From assembly GCA_001817055.1 (NCBI GenBank), contig MHHP01000025.1, positions 173 through 10,095 of the forward strand: 9,923 nucleotides of DNA, read 5' to 3'. Below, one piece after another: positions 1-6,106 of the stretch. The stretch's first letter is position 1. Each line of letters opens with the position of its first letter. Under the pieces are notes generated by a model. It was given only the letters and a program-made list of their open reading frames with translations, did no database searches and was not told the origin of the DNA. The stretch is from Candidatus Andersenbacteria bacterium RIFCSPHIGHO2_02_FULL_45_11 (GTDB taxonomy: Bacteria; Patescibacteriota; Andersenbacteria; UBA10190). A program made the translations under genes and the position numbers.

Positions 1-221
1 AGATCATAGATGTCCGATTTCGGAATAGAACGCGCTACGCGAATCCAAGCAACGCTTTTGGAGCCCAAGAACCCGGGCAGTTTCCTTACGGGCAGTTCCG
101 CAAGATTAGTGAGAGATACGGCAAACTCATCTTGAGCTTGCATCCTCTTTGCAATTTCATACGCCCGAGACCCAACTCCAGAGCCTATGGATGCGTTCGT
201 GATAATACCTACACTTTTCAT
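1..221 (-). CDS. Probable GT-B glycosyltransferase, N-terminal fragment (runs off left edge)
   Basis: The first 73 residues are visible before the window ends. The protein begins MKSVGIITNASIGSGVGSRA. A short beta strand (SVGIITN) followed by a glycine-rich turn (GSGVGSRAYEIAKRM) and an amphipathic helix is the usual opening of GT-B glycosyltransferases, and the same layout opens the two upstream transferases. The start is set by an ATGA overlap at 218-221, where this ATG shares bases with the TGA of the preceding GT4 gene, so translation is probably coupled. The catalytic C-terminal half lies outside the window, so neither the donor sugar nor the GT family can be confirmed. Context (last visible gene of a glycosyltransferase operon) supports the call. 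A different Rossmann-type enzyme remains possible. Confidence 0.6.
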   Translation of the reverse strand, partial: MKSVGIITNASIGSGVGSRAYEIAKRMQAQDEFAVSLTNLAELPVRKLPGFLGSKSVAWIRVARSIPKSDIYD

Positions 222-1357
222 ATTGCAACTTTCTTGTACACGTCGTATGTTTTCCGAGCAACGTCTGTCCAAGAAAACTGCTGTACTCGTGCAAGCCCTC
301 GTGTAATAAGATCGGCTTTTCTAGGCTCATCCTGAATAAGCGTCAGCATTTCGTGTGCGAGATGTTCTGTAAAGTTGTCATTCTCGGGCCTGCCTGCCCG
401 GCCGGCAGGCTTGACCCGGGGATCCAGAGGCACAATAACTCCCGCATCCCCTACCACCTCAGGTAGAGGAGTGCCATCACTTACAATCACCGGCGTGCCG
501 CATGCCATTGCTTCTTGTGGTGGAAATCCCCAACCTTCATACTTTGACGGCCACACAAAGATATCAGCGTGAGAATATAGCTTTGGCAGCTCCGCATACG
601 ATACATCCTCTCGAAACTCAATACGATTTCCTAGATGCAAATCTGCAGCAATTATTTTCGAATCATCCTGCTTTTTTGCAGGCCTTCCCGCTATAACCAG
701 ATTGTGAGGAATTTTATCTGCAATCTGCGCAAATGCGCGAATAAGAGAAGCAATGTTTTTCCTTGCATCACGTGTGCCGACAAATAAGATATACTTGCCC
801 GCCGTAGCCCCGTTATGGGCGGAGGTGGGTGGTTTGGGTCGAAAATGTTCCAGATCAACAGCGAGGGGCGTCACTGTTATTTTGTCTTCAGCAACTCCAA
901 AATGCTCCATAATATCTCGCTTACTGCCTTCAGATATTGTCATGATATGATCAGCAGTTTTTGCTGCGTGCCTTAACGCATGCGGCCAGTACAGTCTTCG
1001 TAGCGGAGACTGCGTTTCTGGCATAAGGATAGGAATAATATCGTAGATCGTCACAACCGTAGGCGAGGTTTTTTGCCTAGGTATCGCAGCCTTTGTATAG
1101 TGAACTATATTTGGTCGTCTTGAGGCAACGTGCTTACCAATACTACGCATCCAGAATGGCAAGAGGGCTTCAGAGTATAGCGGGACAACTATTTCTTGGG
1201 CACTCGCAAACGTCCCGATCGGTTTTTCGGATCCGTATATAAGTTCAAAATGCTCATCAGGATGCAGTGCGAGCAAATTCTTTATAAGCTCATACGTATA
1301 TGTCCTCACTCCGCCGCTTACAGCAGACAAAGCACGTGCTTCAATGGTGACGTTCAT
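218..1357 (-). CDS. GT4-family glycosyltransferase carrying two in-frame repeat insertions
   Basis: This is a retaining GT-B glycosyltransferase of 379 residues, expected to act at the cytoplasmic face of the membrane and add a sugar from a nucleotide-sugar donor to a growing glycan. The N-terminus MNVTIEARALS plus SGGVRTYTYELIKNL is the acceptor-side glycine turn. KYILFVGTRDARKN (about residues 188-201) opens the donor-binding domain. The EX7E motif is E274 to E282 in YEGWGFPPQEAMACGTPVI, which resembles the mannosyltransferase MtfB/WbaZ-like GT4 group. The frame is open upstream to 1585, but that part only shadows the preceding gene. ATG at 1357 matches the family N-terminus and gives a 17-bp overlap with that gene. 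Two G+C-rich palindromic segments lie in frame at about residues 174-187 and 311-325, just before the donor domain and in a loop after the EX7E motif. The core motifs are intact, so activity is plausible. The sugar is unknown. Confidence 0.9.
   Translation of the reverse strand: MNVTIEARALSAVSGGVRTYTYELIKNLLALHPDEHFELIYGSEKPIGTFASAQEIVVPLYSEALLPFWMRSIGKHVASRRPNIVHYTKAAIPRQKTSPTVVTIYDIIPILMPETQSPLRRLYWPHALRHAAKTADHIMTISEGSKRDIMEHFGVAEDKITVTPLAVDLEHFRPKPPTSAHNGATAGKYILFVGTRDARKNIASLIRAFAQIADKIPHNLVIAGRPAKKQDDSKIIAADLHLGNRIEFREDVSYAELPKLYSHADIFVWPSKYEGWGFPPQEAMACGTPVIVSDGTPLPEVVGDAGVIVPLDPRVKPAGRAGRPENDNFTEHLAHEMLTLIQDEPRKADLITRGLARVQQFSWTDVARKTYDVYKKVAI
387..413. repeat. G+C-rich palindrome inserted in GT4 gene (GCCTGCC type)
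   Basis: GCCTGCC at 392-398 pairs with GGCAGGC at 404-410 around a five-base G+C centre. Read on the gene strand it gives the peptide KPAGRAGRP, placed between the strand VIVPLDP and the helix NFTEHLAHEM. The family normally has only a short turn there. The minus-strand core GCCTGCCGGCC (410-400) is found again at 3390-3400 and, in half-site form, at 2507-2517 (plus strand), so it is a dispersed element and not local low complexity. Confidence 0.7.
797..830. repeat. G+C-rich repeat inserted in GT4 gene (GCCGTAGCC type)
   Basis: GCCGTAGCC at 801-809 and GGCGGAGG at 818-825 flank a small hairpin (GCCC 807-810 with GGGC 817-820; CCGCC 799-803 can instead pair with GGCGG 818-822). On the gene strand it encodes PPTSAHNGATAG, sitting directly before KYILFVGTRD at the entry of the donor-binding domain. 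The same module occurs at 2515-2540, where it is read in another frame. Ends are approximate. Confidence 0.55.
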
Positions 1358-2498
1358 ATGCACTTTTTGTATCAATAAGAATATCCTCAAATTGTTTCGC
1401 AGTATTTTCAATATAATACTGCTGCACATCTGCTTTATTTTTCTTCCCCATTCTATCCCGCAGACCAGAATCAGACATAAGCTCATCAATGGCCCGTGTA
1501 ATGGCCCGGTGATCATATGGCGCAACCAAGAGCGCATGTTCACCATGGTGCAAGAAATCTCGTTGGCCACCATCATTTGCGGCAACTATAGGTAAGCCGG
1601 CATCCATCGCCTCTAAAAATACAATACCAAATCCTTCATGTTGTGCTGCGGAAACATAAAGATCGGCGCATGAAAGATATTTTTGTTTTTGCTCTTCCGT
1701 AACATGGCCAGTGAGTAGCACTCTATCTGCAAGCCCAAAAGATGTAATCATGTTTGTAAGTTCAGCTTTCAGAGGCCCGTCACCCATAATAACAAGATGC
1801 GCATTTGGAATATTTTTCCATGCTTGCAGAAGAATATCGTACCCCTTGCGAGGAACAAGCCTGCCAATAGATACACATAGAAAAGAATCCTCAGGCATTC
1901 CACTATCGATCTTCGATGTATTAGTTTGTGTGCGATGAACCAGCCCAATAGGCACAACAGTAATATCTTCTTGCACACCGTGCAGTTCAATAGTTCTTGT
2001 TTTTGTATCATGCGATATCGCAGTACGAGCATCTGCTCTGCTCGCTATCCATCGAATAAGCGCACGCAATATAGTAATACGATGAGGTGAAATAGCCTTA
2101 GATGGGTCGTATACATCGCCCCCAACAAACGTAAGAACAAAAGGTACGCGAAATATCATTGCGAGCAACGCAGCGGGTAATCCAGACGGAATTACAAATT
2201 GCGCATGAATAATATCAAACTTGTATTGCCGCATAAGGGCTATCCCATTCCATAGTGCTGCCGGGGCAAATGTAATCAACGAAACAACTGTTGCGGTAGG
2301 CAGTTCTTTTCTACCCCATACCTGGATACGGTGTATGTGTACGCCATGTAAAATTTCTTCACTAGGAAGCTCGTGAAATGCAGTAGTAAATACATGCACT
2401 TCATGACGAGCTGCCAACTCTTTTGCAATTTGTGCAGTTGCTACCCCTCCGCCCCCACCGAGTGGCGGATACTCAAAGTTGATTAATAGTATTTTCAT
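1341..2498 (-). CDS. GT4-family glycosyltransferase
   Basis: This is a GT-B enzyme of 385 residues, a normal length for GT4, without any of the palindromic insertions seen in its neighbours. The N-terminal acceptor domain opens with MKILLINFEYPPLGGGGGVA, the classic strand plus glycine-rich loop. The donor domain begins with CVSIGRLVPRKGYDILLQAW (about residue 210, including the basic RK pair that contacts the donor phosphate). The EX7E motif is E288 to E296 in HEGFGIVFLEAMDAGLPIV. It most likely transfers a hexose from a nucleotide-sugar donor to a lipid-linked glycan on the inner face of the membrane. The specific sugar cannot be read from sequence. The start ATG at 2498 overlaps the stop of the upstream membrane protein as ATGA, and its own stop overlaps the next GT4 gene by 17 bp, so the three genes are one transcription and translation unit. 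Confidence 0.92.
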   Translation of the reverse strand: MKILLINFEYPPLGGGGGVATAQIAKELAARHEVHVFTTAFHELPSEEILHGVHIHRIQVWGRKELPTATVVSLITFAPAALWNGIALMRQYKFDIIHAQFVIPSGLPAALLAMIFRVPFVLTFVGGDVYDPSKAISPHRITILRALIRWIASRADARTAISHDTKTRTIELHGVQEDITVVPIGLVHRTQTNTSKIDSGMPEDSFLCVSIGRLVPRKGYDILLQAWKNIPNAHLVIMGDGPLKAELTNMITSFGLADRVLLTGHVTEEQKQKYLSCADLYVSAAQHEGFGIVFLEAMDAGLPIVAANDGGQRDFLHHGEHALLVAPYDHRAITRAIDELMSDSGLRDRMGKKNKADVQQYYIENTAKQFEDILIDTKSAYERHH

Positions 2499-4612
2499 AG
2501 TGGGGTGCCTGCCGGCCGTAGCCTTGGCGTAGGCTGGAGGGGTATCGCCGTAAATTTCGGGTTCTGAATAATACTCTTTCCCTCTCCCGCATGCATAAAC
2601 GTCACTTCCCGTTTACCAGGATTAACAGTAATTATTTTTTCTGCCGTAAGCTCGCCCGTCGATTCAGGAGCTAGCGCATATTCCAGCGTAACCGTAACGG
2701 GGTATGTATTCATATTATAAATTATAACAGTTGCCTTATTTGGTACTTCTGCAAACACGCTATTTTTCTTTGGGTCATATCCAACATTCTCCCAGCCTTC
2801 GCCACGACTTAGGAATACGCCATCTGAAGATATAGTATTCGGATTCAAGGTATACAAATCCGCATCACTAAACGATTGCTTTGTAATACCGGCAGTAGCG
2901 TTCAATACCGAAGAAATTCCTTGGTGCTGTTTTTCTGTAAGAGAATCGGTATGCACTAATACGGCATAGGTGTCCAGATATTTCATCGCATCAGGGAGTG
3001 TTTCTGCTAAATCTTGGCCAAAAAACTCATGTCTTTTTTCTTCAAGATCCGTTGTTCGTACATACAGTAATTGCCTCACGCCCGGAATAGATTTTATGAG
3101 GTCATCAGCATCTTTCGATTCTCCACGCTCCAATGCAATATTTCCAACCACTTCTTTGCCATGCAGCGCACTGGCATATAATGCTCGCGATGCGGCGGTG
3201 TAGTTAGTGGCTGCGGGGATTTCGATAATTCGCGAGCCTTGGATATTTTTCAACGTGTCGTATGCAGGAGACAGCCTTGCAGACTGTATCGGAAAGGGCA
3301 CAAACAAAAACTCAAGTAATAAAACCAAGCCTATAGCAAGAACCGTTCCCCTCTCCCGTTTTGGGAGAGGGCGGGGGTGAGGGGTACCTGCCTGCCGGCC
3401 AGGCAGGTTTGTTGCAAGTGTCCACCCAAACAATACGCATGTCGCAAACCCCACCATTACCCCAGCTCGTGCAACTACTCGAATAGCAGAAAATACAGGA
3501 AGGTGTGCAAGAAGCGCATACGGAAGCGGTATCGATGTTTCTTTGCCGAATACATGCAATACAGGCCCTAGGCTAATGAGCCCAAATACAATGATCGTGG
3601 CAATCCAGAGCCGTTTCTGTTTATGCGGAATATGTTTATGAAAAAAGAGTATTGCTACCAGGATAGAAATACCTAGATACTGAACGGATTCTGCATTATT
3701 TCCCGTAAAGTACTGCCCAAAGAACCAATCAAAAAACCTTCCCCATAGTGGATGTTGAGGCGATGGTGTTATGAACGAGAACAAGTCAGCAGAAAAACGA
3801 ATCGTCTGTTGCACCCCAAGCTCCAGGGCGGTATTATTTGTTGCCGCGAGTTTAATAGTCGGAATATAAGGGACTATGACGCCAACGATAAGAATGAGGA
3901 GTAGTAGAGTGGTATGCCAAAATATAGTCCGCGATTTCTCCCCCTTGGATAAGGGGGAGTGAGAGGGGGTGCGTTCGTCGCCTGCTACCCCACCTCGCCT
4001 CCCCTCATATGAGGGGAGGAAATATCGCAGTTCTTTCCGATACACAACGGCCGCAACCAATCCGAAGATCCCAAGCCAGAGCGCATAGTGATGCTCAGTC
4101 CAAGCCTGTATGGAGAATAAGGATCCGATAAGAATAGCTTTGAGTGCGGTAGGTTTACGAATATATACAAGAACAGCTGCACATATAAACGGAATCCATT
4201 GTAGCTGCATTGCTCCAAAATGGCCGAGCGCATGAGCAGACCGATACGGTAAAAACATATACGCAATGCCAGCAAGGAGTGGAGCCGCGGCAAATATACT
4301 GGCTTGCTTTGCCAGAATTTTTACAAATAAAGCCATCGCATATCCTGAAAGCGCCATAATAATCAGCCATACCAGATTGTACGCAACAGGCTCTCCAAAC
4401 ATGTAGTGCAATGGCATCCATGGCCATACAGACATATTGATGAGGCGCGCATCGCCAGAACCCGTAAAGTCTTTGATAAAGTCCTGCATTCCCCCACTCC
4501 CCTTATACTCAAAACGCCACATTGCCTGCCACGGGTCGCCACCTTGGCCAATAACAGAATCCTGCAAATGAAATACTGCAGGATAACTCATAAATATGGC
4601 TAAAATAGCCAT
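2495..4612 (-). CDS. Polytopic GT-C-like membrane protein with three in-frame repeat insertions
   Basis: This is an integral membrane protein of about 705 residues with roughly ten hydrophobic helices and a C-terminal soluble domain (about the last 260 residues). After the first helix comes GQGGDPWQAMW (D26), an acidic first outer loop of the kind that holds the catalytic residue in GT-C transferases. FLPYRSAHALGHFGAMQLQW (Y123, R124, H127, H131) and TEHHYALW also match a bacterial family of GT-C-like proteins usually left unnamed. The likely role is sugar transfer from a polyprenyl-phosphate donor on the outer face. ATG at 4612 is preferred because AAGGGG lies 8 bases upstream; the frame is also open to an ATG at 4630, which lacks a ribosome site but gives a longer first helix. 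Palindromic modules are inserted at about residues 199-225, 402-422 and 690-705 (the C-terminal tail). The first two fall in loops between helices. The exact substrate is unknown. Confidence 0.8.
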   Translation of the reverse strand: MAILAIFMSYPAVFHLQDSVIGQGGDPWQAMWRFEYKGSGGMQDFIKDFTGSGDARLINMSVWPWMPLHYMFGEPVAYNLVWLIIMALSGYAMALFVKILAKQASIFAAAPLLAGIAYMFLPYRSAHALGHFGAMQLQWIPFICAAVLVYIRKPTALKAILIGSLFSIQAWTEHHYALWLGIFGLVAAVVYRKELRYFLPSYEGRRGGVAGDERTPSHSPLSKGEKSRTIFWHTTLLLLILIVGVIVPYIPTIKLAATNNTALELGVQQTIRFSADLFSFITPSPQHPLWGRFFDWFFGQYFTGNNAESVQYLGISILVAILFFHKHIPHKQKRLWIATIIVFGLISLGPVLHVFGKETSIPLPYALLAHLPVFSAIRVVARAGVMVGFATCVLFGWTLATNLPGRQAGTPHPRPLPKRERGTVLAIGLVLLLEFLFVPFPIQSARLSPAYDTLKNIQGSRIIEIPAATNYTAASRALYASALHGKEVVGNIALERGESKDADDLIKSIPGVRQLLYVRTTDLEEKRHEFFGQDLAETLPDAMKYLDTYAVLVHTDSLTEKQHQGISSVLNATAGITKQSFSDADLYTLNPNTISSDGVFLSRGEGWENVGYDPKKNSVFAEVPNKATVIIYNMNTYPVTVTLEYALAPESTGELTAEKIITVNPGKREVTFMHAGEGKSIIQNPKFTAIPLQPTPRLRPAGTPL
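2506..2540. repeat. Composite G+C-rich repeat forming the C-terminus of the membrane protein
   Basis: TGCCTGCCGGCC at 2506-2517 is identical to 3389-3400. It is followed by GCCGTAGCC at 2515-2523 and AGGCTGGAGG at 2531-2540, matching the module at 801-825. A short dyad (AGCC 2520-2523 with GGCT 2532-2535) is present. It encodes the final residues PTPRLRPAGTPL and ends only a few bases before the ATGA stop/start junction with the next gene at 2495-2498. Confidence 0.65.
3349..3384. repeat. Hairpin module in membrane-protein gene (HPxPLxK type)
   Basis: This is a perfect 9-bp stem, CCCTCTCCC at 3349-3357 with GGGAGAGGG at 3363-3371, with a five-base loop, followed by CGGGGGTGAGGGG to 3384. On the gene strand it encodes TPHPRPLPKRERG, placed in a loop between two membrane helices. 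It shares architecture and encoded peptide with the hairpin at 3938-3971, although the stems differ in sequence. There is no T-run after the stem on either strand, so it does not look like a terminator. Confidence 0.75.
3386..3408. repeat. G+C-rich palindrome abutting the hairpin module (CCTGCC type)
   Basis: ACCTGCCTG at 3386-3394 pairs with CAGGCAGGT at 3400-3408 around a five-base centre. It lies one base from the preceding hairpin module and encodes NLPGRQAGT on the gene strand. It belongs with the palindrome at 392-410 and the half-site at 2506-2517. Two unrelated palindrome types side by side suggest nested or preferred insertion at one loop. Confidence 0.75.
3938..4019. repeat. Composite module of two hairpins inserted in membrane-protein gene
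   Basis: The right-hand hairpin is CTCCCCCTT at 3938-3946 with AAGGGGGAG at 3951-3959 (9 bp, loop GGAT), followed by TGAGAGGGGGTG. The left-hand element, 3998-4019, is a perfect 22-bp palindrome centred on CATATG (CCTCCCCT arm). The roughly 82-bp unit encodes PSYEGRRGGVAGDER followed by TPSHSPLSKGEKS in the loop between the helix ending VVYRKELRYF and the next helix, RTIFWHTTLLLLILIV. The unit is strongly G+C-biased against its flanks. No terminator-like T-run is present. Confidence 0.75.
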
Positions 4613-4620
4613 TACGTATA

Positions 4621-4626
4621 CCCCTT
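4621..4626 (-). promoter_or_regulatory. Ribosome binding site AAGGGG that decides the membrane-protein start
   Basis: On the minus strand AAGGGG (4626-4621) is separated by eight bases from ATG at 4612. It is the only clear Shine-Dalgarno-like site among the starts examined in this window; the ATG at 4630 has none. This favours 4612 as the start of the operon's first gene. Confidence 0.5.
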
Positions 4627-4630
4627 GCAT

Positions 4631-4828
4631 GGTTTATACTATATTCCATCTGGGATAATTATTAAACTAGACTTTAGCGATAATCGGATATTCATGAAAG
4701 CCAACTTATATATATCGCCATTTTGTGACATAGAAACTGCTTATGTAACAAAGTAATGACAAAAACATTGAATTTTTATCAAGGCTATGATAGATTTTCA
4801 TTGAAATACTATCAATATACGCATTATT
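4631..4828. other. A+T-rich divergent intergenic region between the two operons
   Basis: This 198-bp region is the only substantial non-coding stretch in the window, and both operons read away from it, so it should hold two promoters. A possible minus-strand -10 is TATAGT at 4643-4638, which would start transcription near 4631 and fit the ribosome site at 4626-4621; a matching -35 is poor (TTTAAT near 4666). A possible plus-strand -10 is TATGAT at 4786-4791, overlapping a 27-bp dyad, again without a good -35. No reading frame, tRNA or other RNA gene was recognised here. Confidence 0.6.
4788..4814. promoter_or_regulatory. 27-bp imperfect dyad just upstream of the ATPase gene
   Basis: The arms TGATAG (4788-4793) and TTTCA (4796-4800) are mirrored by TGAAA (4802-4806) and CTATCA (4809-4814) around a single central T, giving 11 of 13 complementary pairs. 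It ends 14 bases before the ATG at 4829 and overlaps the possible -10 TATGAT (4786-4791). It could be an operator for a dimeric regulator or a hairpin that covers the start. The ATPase has no visible ribosome site, so either form of control is plausible. Function is inferred from position only. Confidence 0.45.
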
Positions 4829-6106
4829 ATGATTAAAAGAGAAATACTACCTCAAATACTCCATTGGGTGGGGAAAGAGAAAATCCTTATATTAAAAGGT
4901 GCTCGTCAAGTCGGAAAAACTACTCTATTACAACAAGTCATCGAAGATGTAAAGAAAAATGATACGACAGCTTCTATCGTCTATCTTCGAGCAGATGACT
5001 CTAAAAATGACCAATATCTTCAGTCAGCAGCAACTCTTGAGGAATATCTAAAAAGAAACTATGACTTTCCATTAAAATTCGCCTACGTATTCATAGACGA
5101 ATTTCAAACCATTCCGAATGCGGGACTATTTTTAAAAAATATATTCGACGCTCACAAAGAAGAGTTACAACTAATTGTTAGCGGTTCAAGTTCACTAGAA
5201 ATTACAAAGAATACTGAATTCCTAACCGGTAGATCTATAGATTTCGATATATCGCGAATATCTTTCCGAGAATTTTTTAACTACGAAAATAGCAGTGATA
5301 TAAAAATTATCCCAATATCAAACTTCGAAGAACTTGAACTATTTTATGCAACATACTCGAATTCAATAGATCTTCGGTTTAAAGAATATCTTGCATTTGG
5401 AGGCTATCCTGAAGTTATAACCACCACGCAACGTAAGGATAAGGAAGTTATATTAGAGTCGATTATTAAGACCTATATAGAAAAGGACATAGCGGGATTT
5501 CTTAAAATTGAAAATATTACCGGATTCAACAACCTCGCTAAAATACTCTCTGATCAAGTCGGGAATCTGGTTAACTTATCCGAAATTTCTACTACTACAA
5601 CGTTATCCAGAAACACTGCCGAAAAATATTTGGACGTCCTTATCGGGACATATGTATTCAATATAGTAACGCCATTTTATAGGAACATCCGATCCGAACT
5701 TACAAAGATGCCAAAAGTGTATGCTCTCGATATCGGCATTCGTAATTATTTCACTCAGTCATTCGATAGCGATCACCGCCTAAATGGGCGCCTGATAGAA
5801 AACTTTGTCTATATTGAACTCTTACAACAATTTAAAAAAGACCGTATCCACTTTTATAGAACAATAGGAGGAGCTGAAATTGATTTTGCTATTGAAAGCG
5901 CCGAAGACAGTATTATTTTAGGAGAAGTAAAATATAGGTCAAAAAGCAATATTCCTATTGCGATGAAGAATTTTACTGTGCGCTATCCAAATACTACGAC
6001 GAAAAAAATAATCTTTACAAAAGAGACCCTAAAAAAAGACCCCGAGGGATCTGTATTTCTTCCTGTGAATCTTCTTCCATTTACAGATATTTCCTCCATT
6101 GTATGA
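4829..6106 (+). CDS. AAA_14/DUF4143-type P-loop ATPase
   Basis: This is a 425-residue ATPase of the archaeal/bacterial AAA_14 plus DUF4143 family, whose cellular role is not established. Walker A is GARQVGKTT (G24-T32, K30). Walker B is FIDEFQ (D90, E91). VSGSSS around residue 119 is the sensor-like strand. DUF4143 features follow: FGGYPEV, the EKDIAGFLKIEN segment, and a winged-helix-like TTTTLSRNTAEKYLDVL. The C-terminus has GAEIDFAIE then ILGEVKY (D352, E366, K368), the D...ExK pattern of PD-(D/E)xK nuclease folds, which in this family may be degenerate. No transmembrane segment is seen. Its base composition is visibly richer in A+T than the neighbouring genes, suggesting separate ancestry, yet its stop forms an ATGA overlap with the GT2 gene at 6103. 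The start is the first ATG and matches the usual MIKRE-like family opening. A link to glycan synthesis would rest on operon position alone. Confidence 0.9.
   Translation: MIKREILPQILHWVGKEKILILKGARQVGKTTLLQQVIEDVKKNDTTASIVYLRADDSKNDQYLQSAATLEEYLKRNYDFPLKFAYVFIDEFQTIPNAGLFLKNIFDAHKEELQLIVSGSSSLEITKNTEFLTGRSIDFDISRISFREFFNYENSSDIKIIPISNFEELELFYATYSNSIDLRFKEYLAFGGYPEVITTTQRKDKEVILESIIKTYIEKDIAGFLKIENITGFNNLAKILSDQVGNLVNLSEISTTTTLSRNTAEKYLDVLIGTYVFNIVTPFYRNIRSELTKMPKVYALDIGIRNYFTQSFDSDHRLNGRLIENFVYIELLQQFKKDRIHFYRTIGGAEIDFAIESAEDSIILGEVKYRSKSNIPIAMKNFTVRYPNTTTKKIIFTKETLKKDPEGSVFLPVNLLPFTDISSIV

Noticed and set aside
74..99. Direct repeat CGGGCAGTTTCC/CGGGCAGTTCC
   Set aside because: It is short, encodes ordinary Leu-Pro dipeptides in the partial transferase and is probably chance.
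132..335. Short plus-strand open frames across the minus-strand operon (for example 132-335, 1344-1595, 2970-3203)
   Set aside because: They lie opposite well-supported glycosyltransferase and membrane-protein genes, have no family features and are explained as antisense shadows.
1358..1585. N-terminal extension of the second GT4 gene up to 1585
   Set aside because: The extra residues overlap the coding end of the preceding GT4 gene and look unlike a GT4 N-terminus; MNVTIEARALS at 1357 is the natural start.
3349..3371. Hairpin as a transcription terminator
   Set aside because: It lies inside an intact reading frame and has no T-run after the stem on either strand; the same holds for 3938-3959.
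387..4019. Palindromic repeats as a CRISPR array or assembly errors
   Set aside because: Copies are widely spaced, differ in sequence and lack regular spacers, and every one preserves the host frame, which is unlikely for assembly errors.
4829..6106. ATPase as part of a toxin-antitoxin or defence island
   Set aside because: No toxin, antitoxin, nuclease partner or other defence gene is adjacent; all neighbours are glycan genes.
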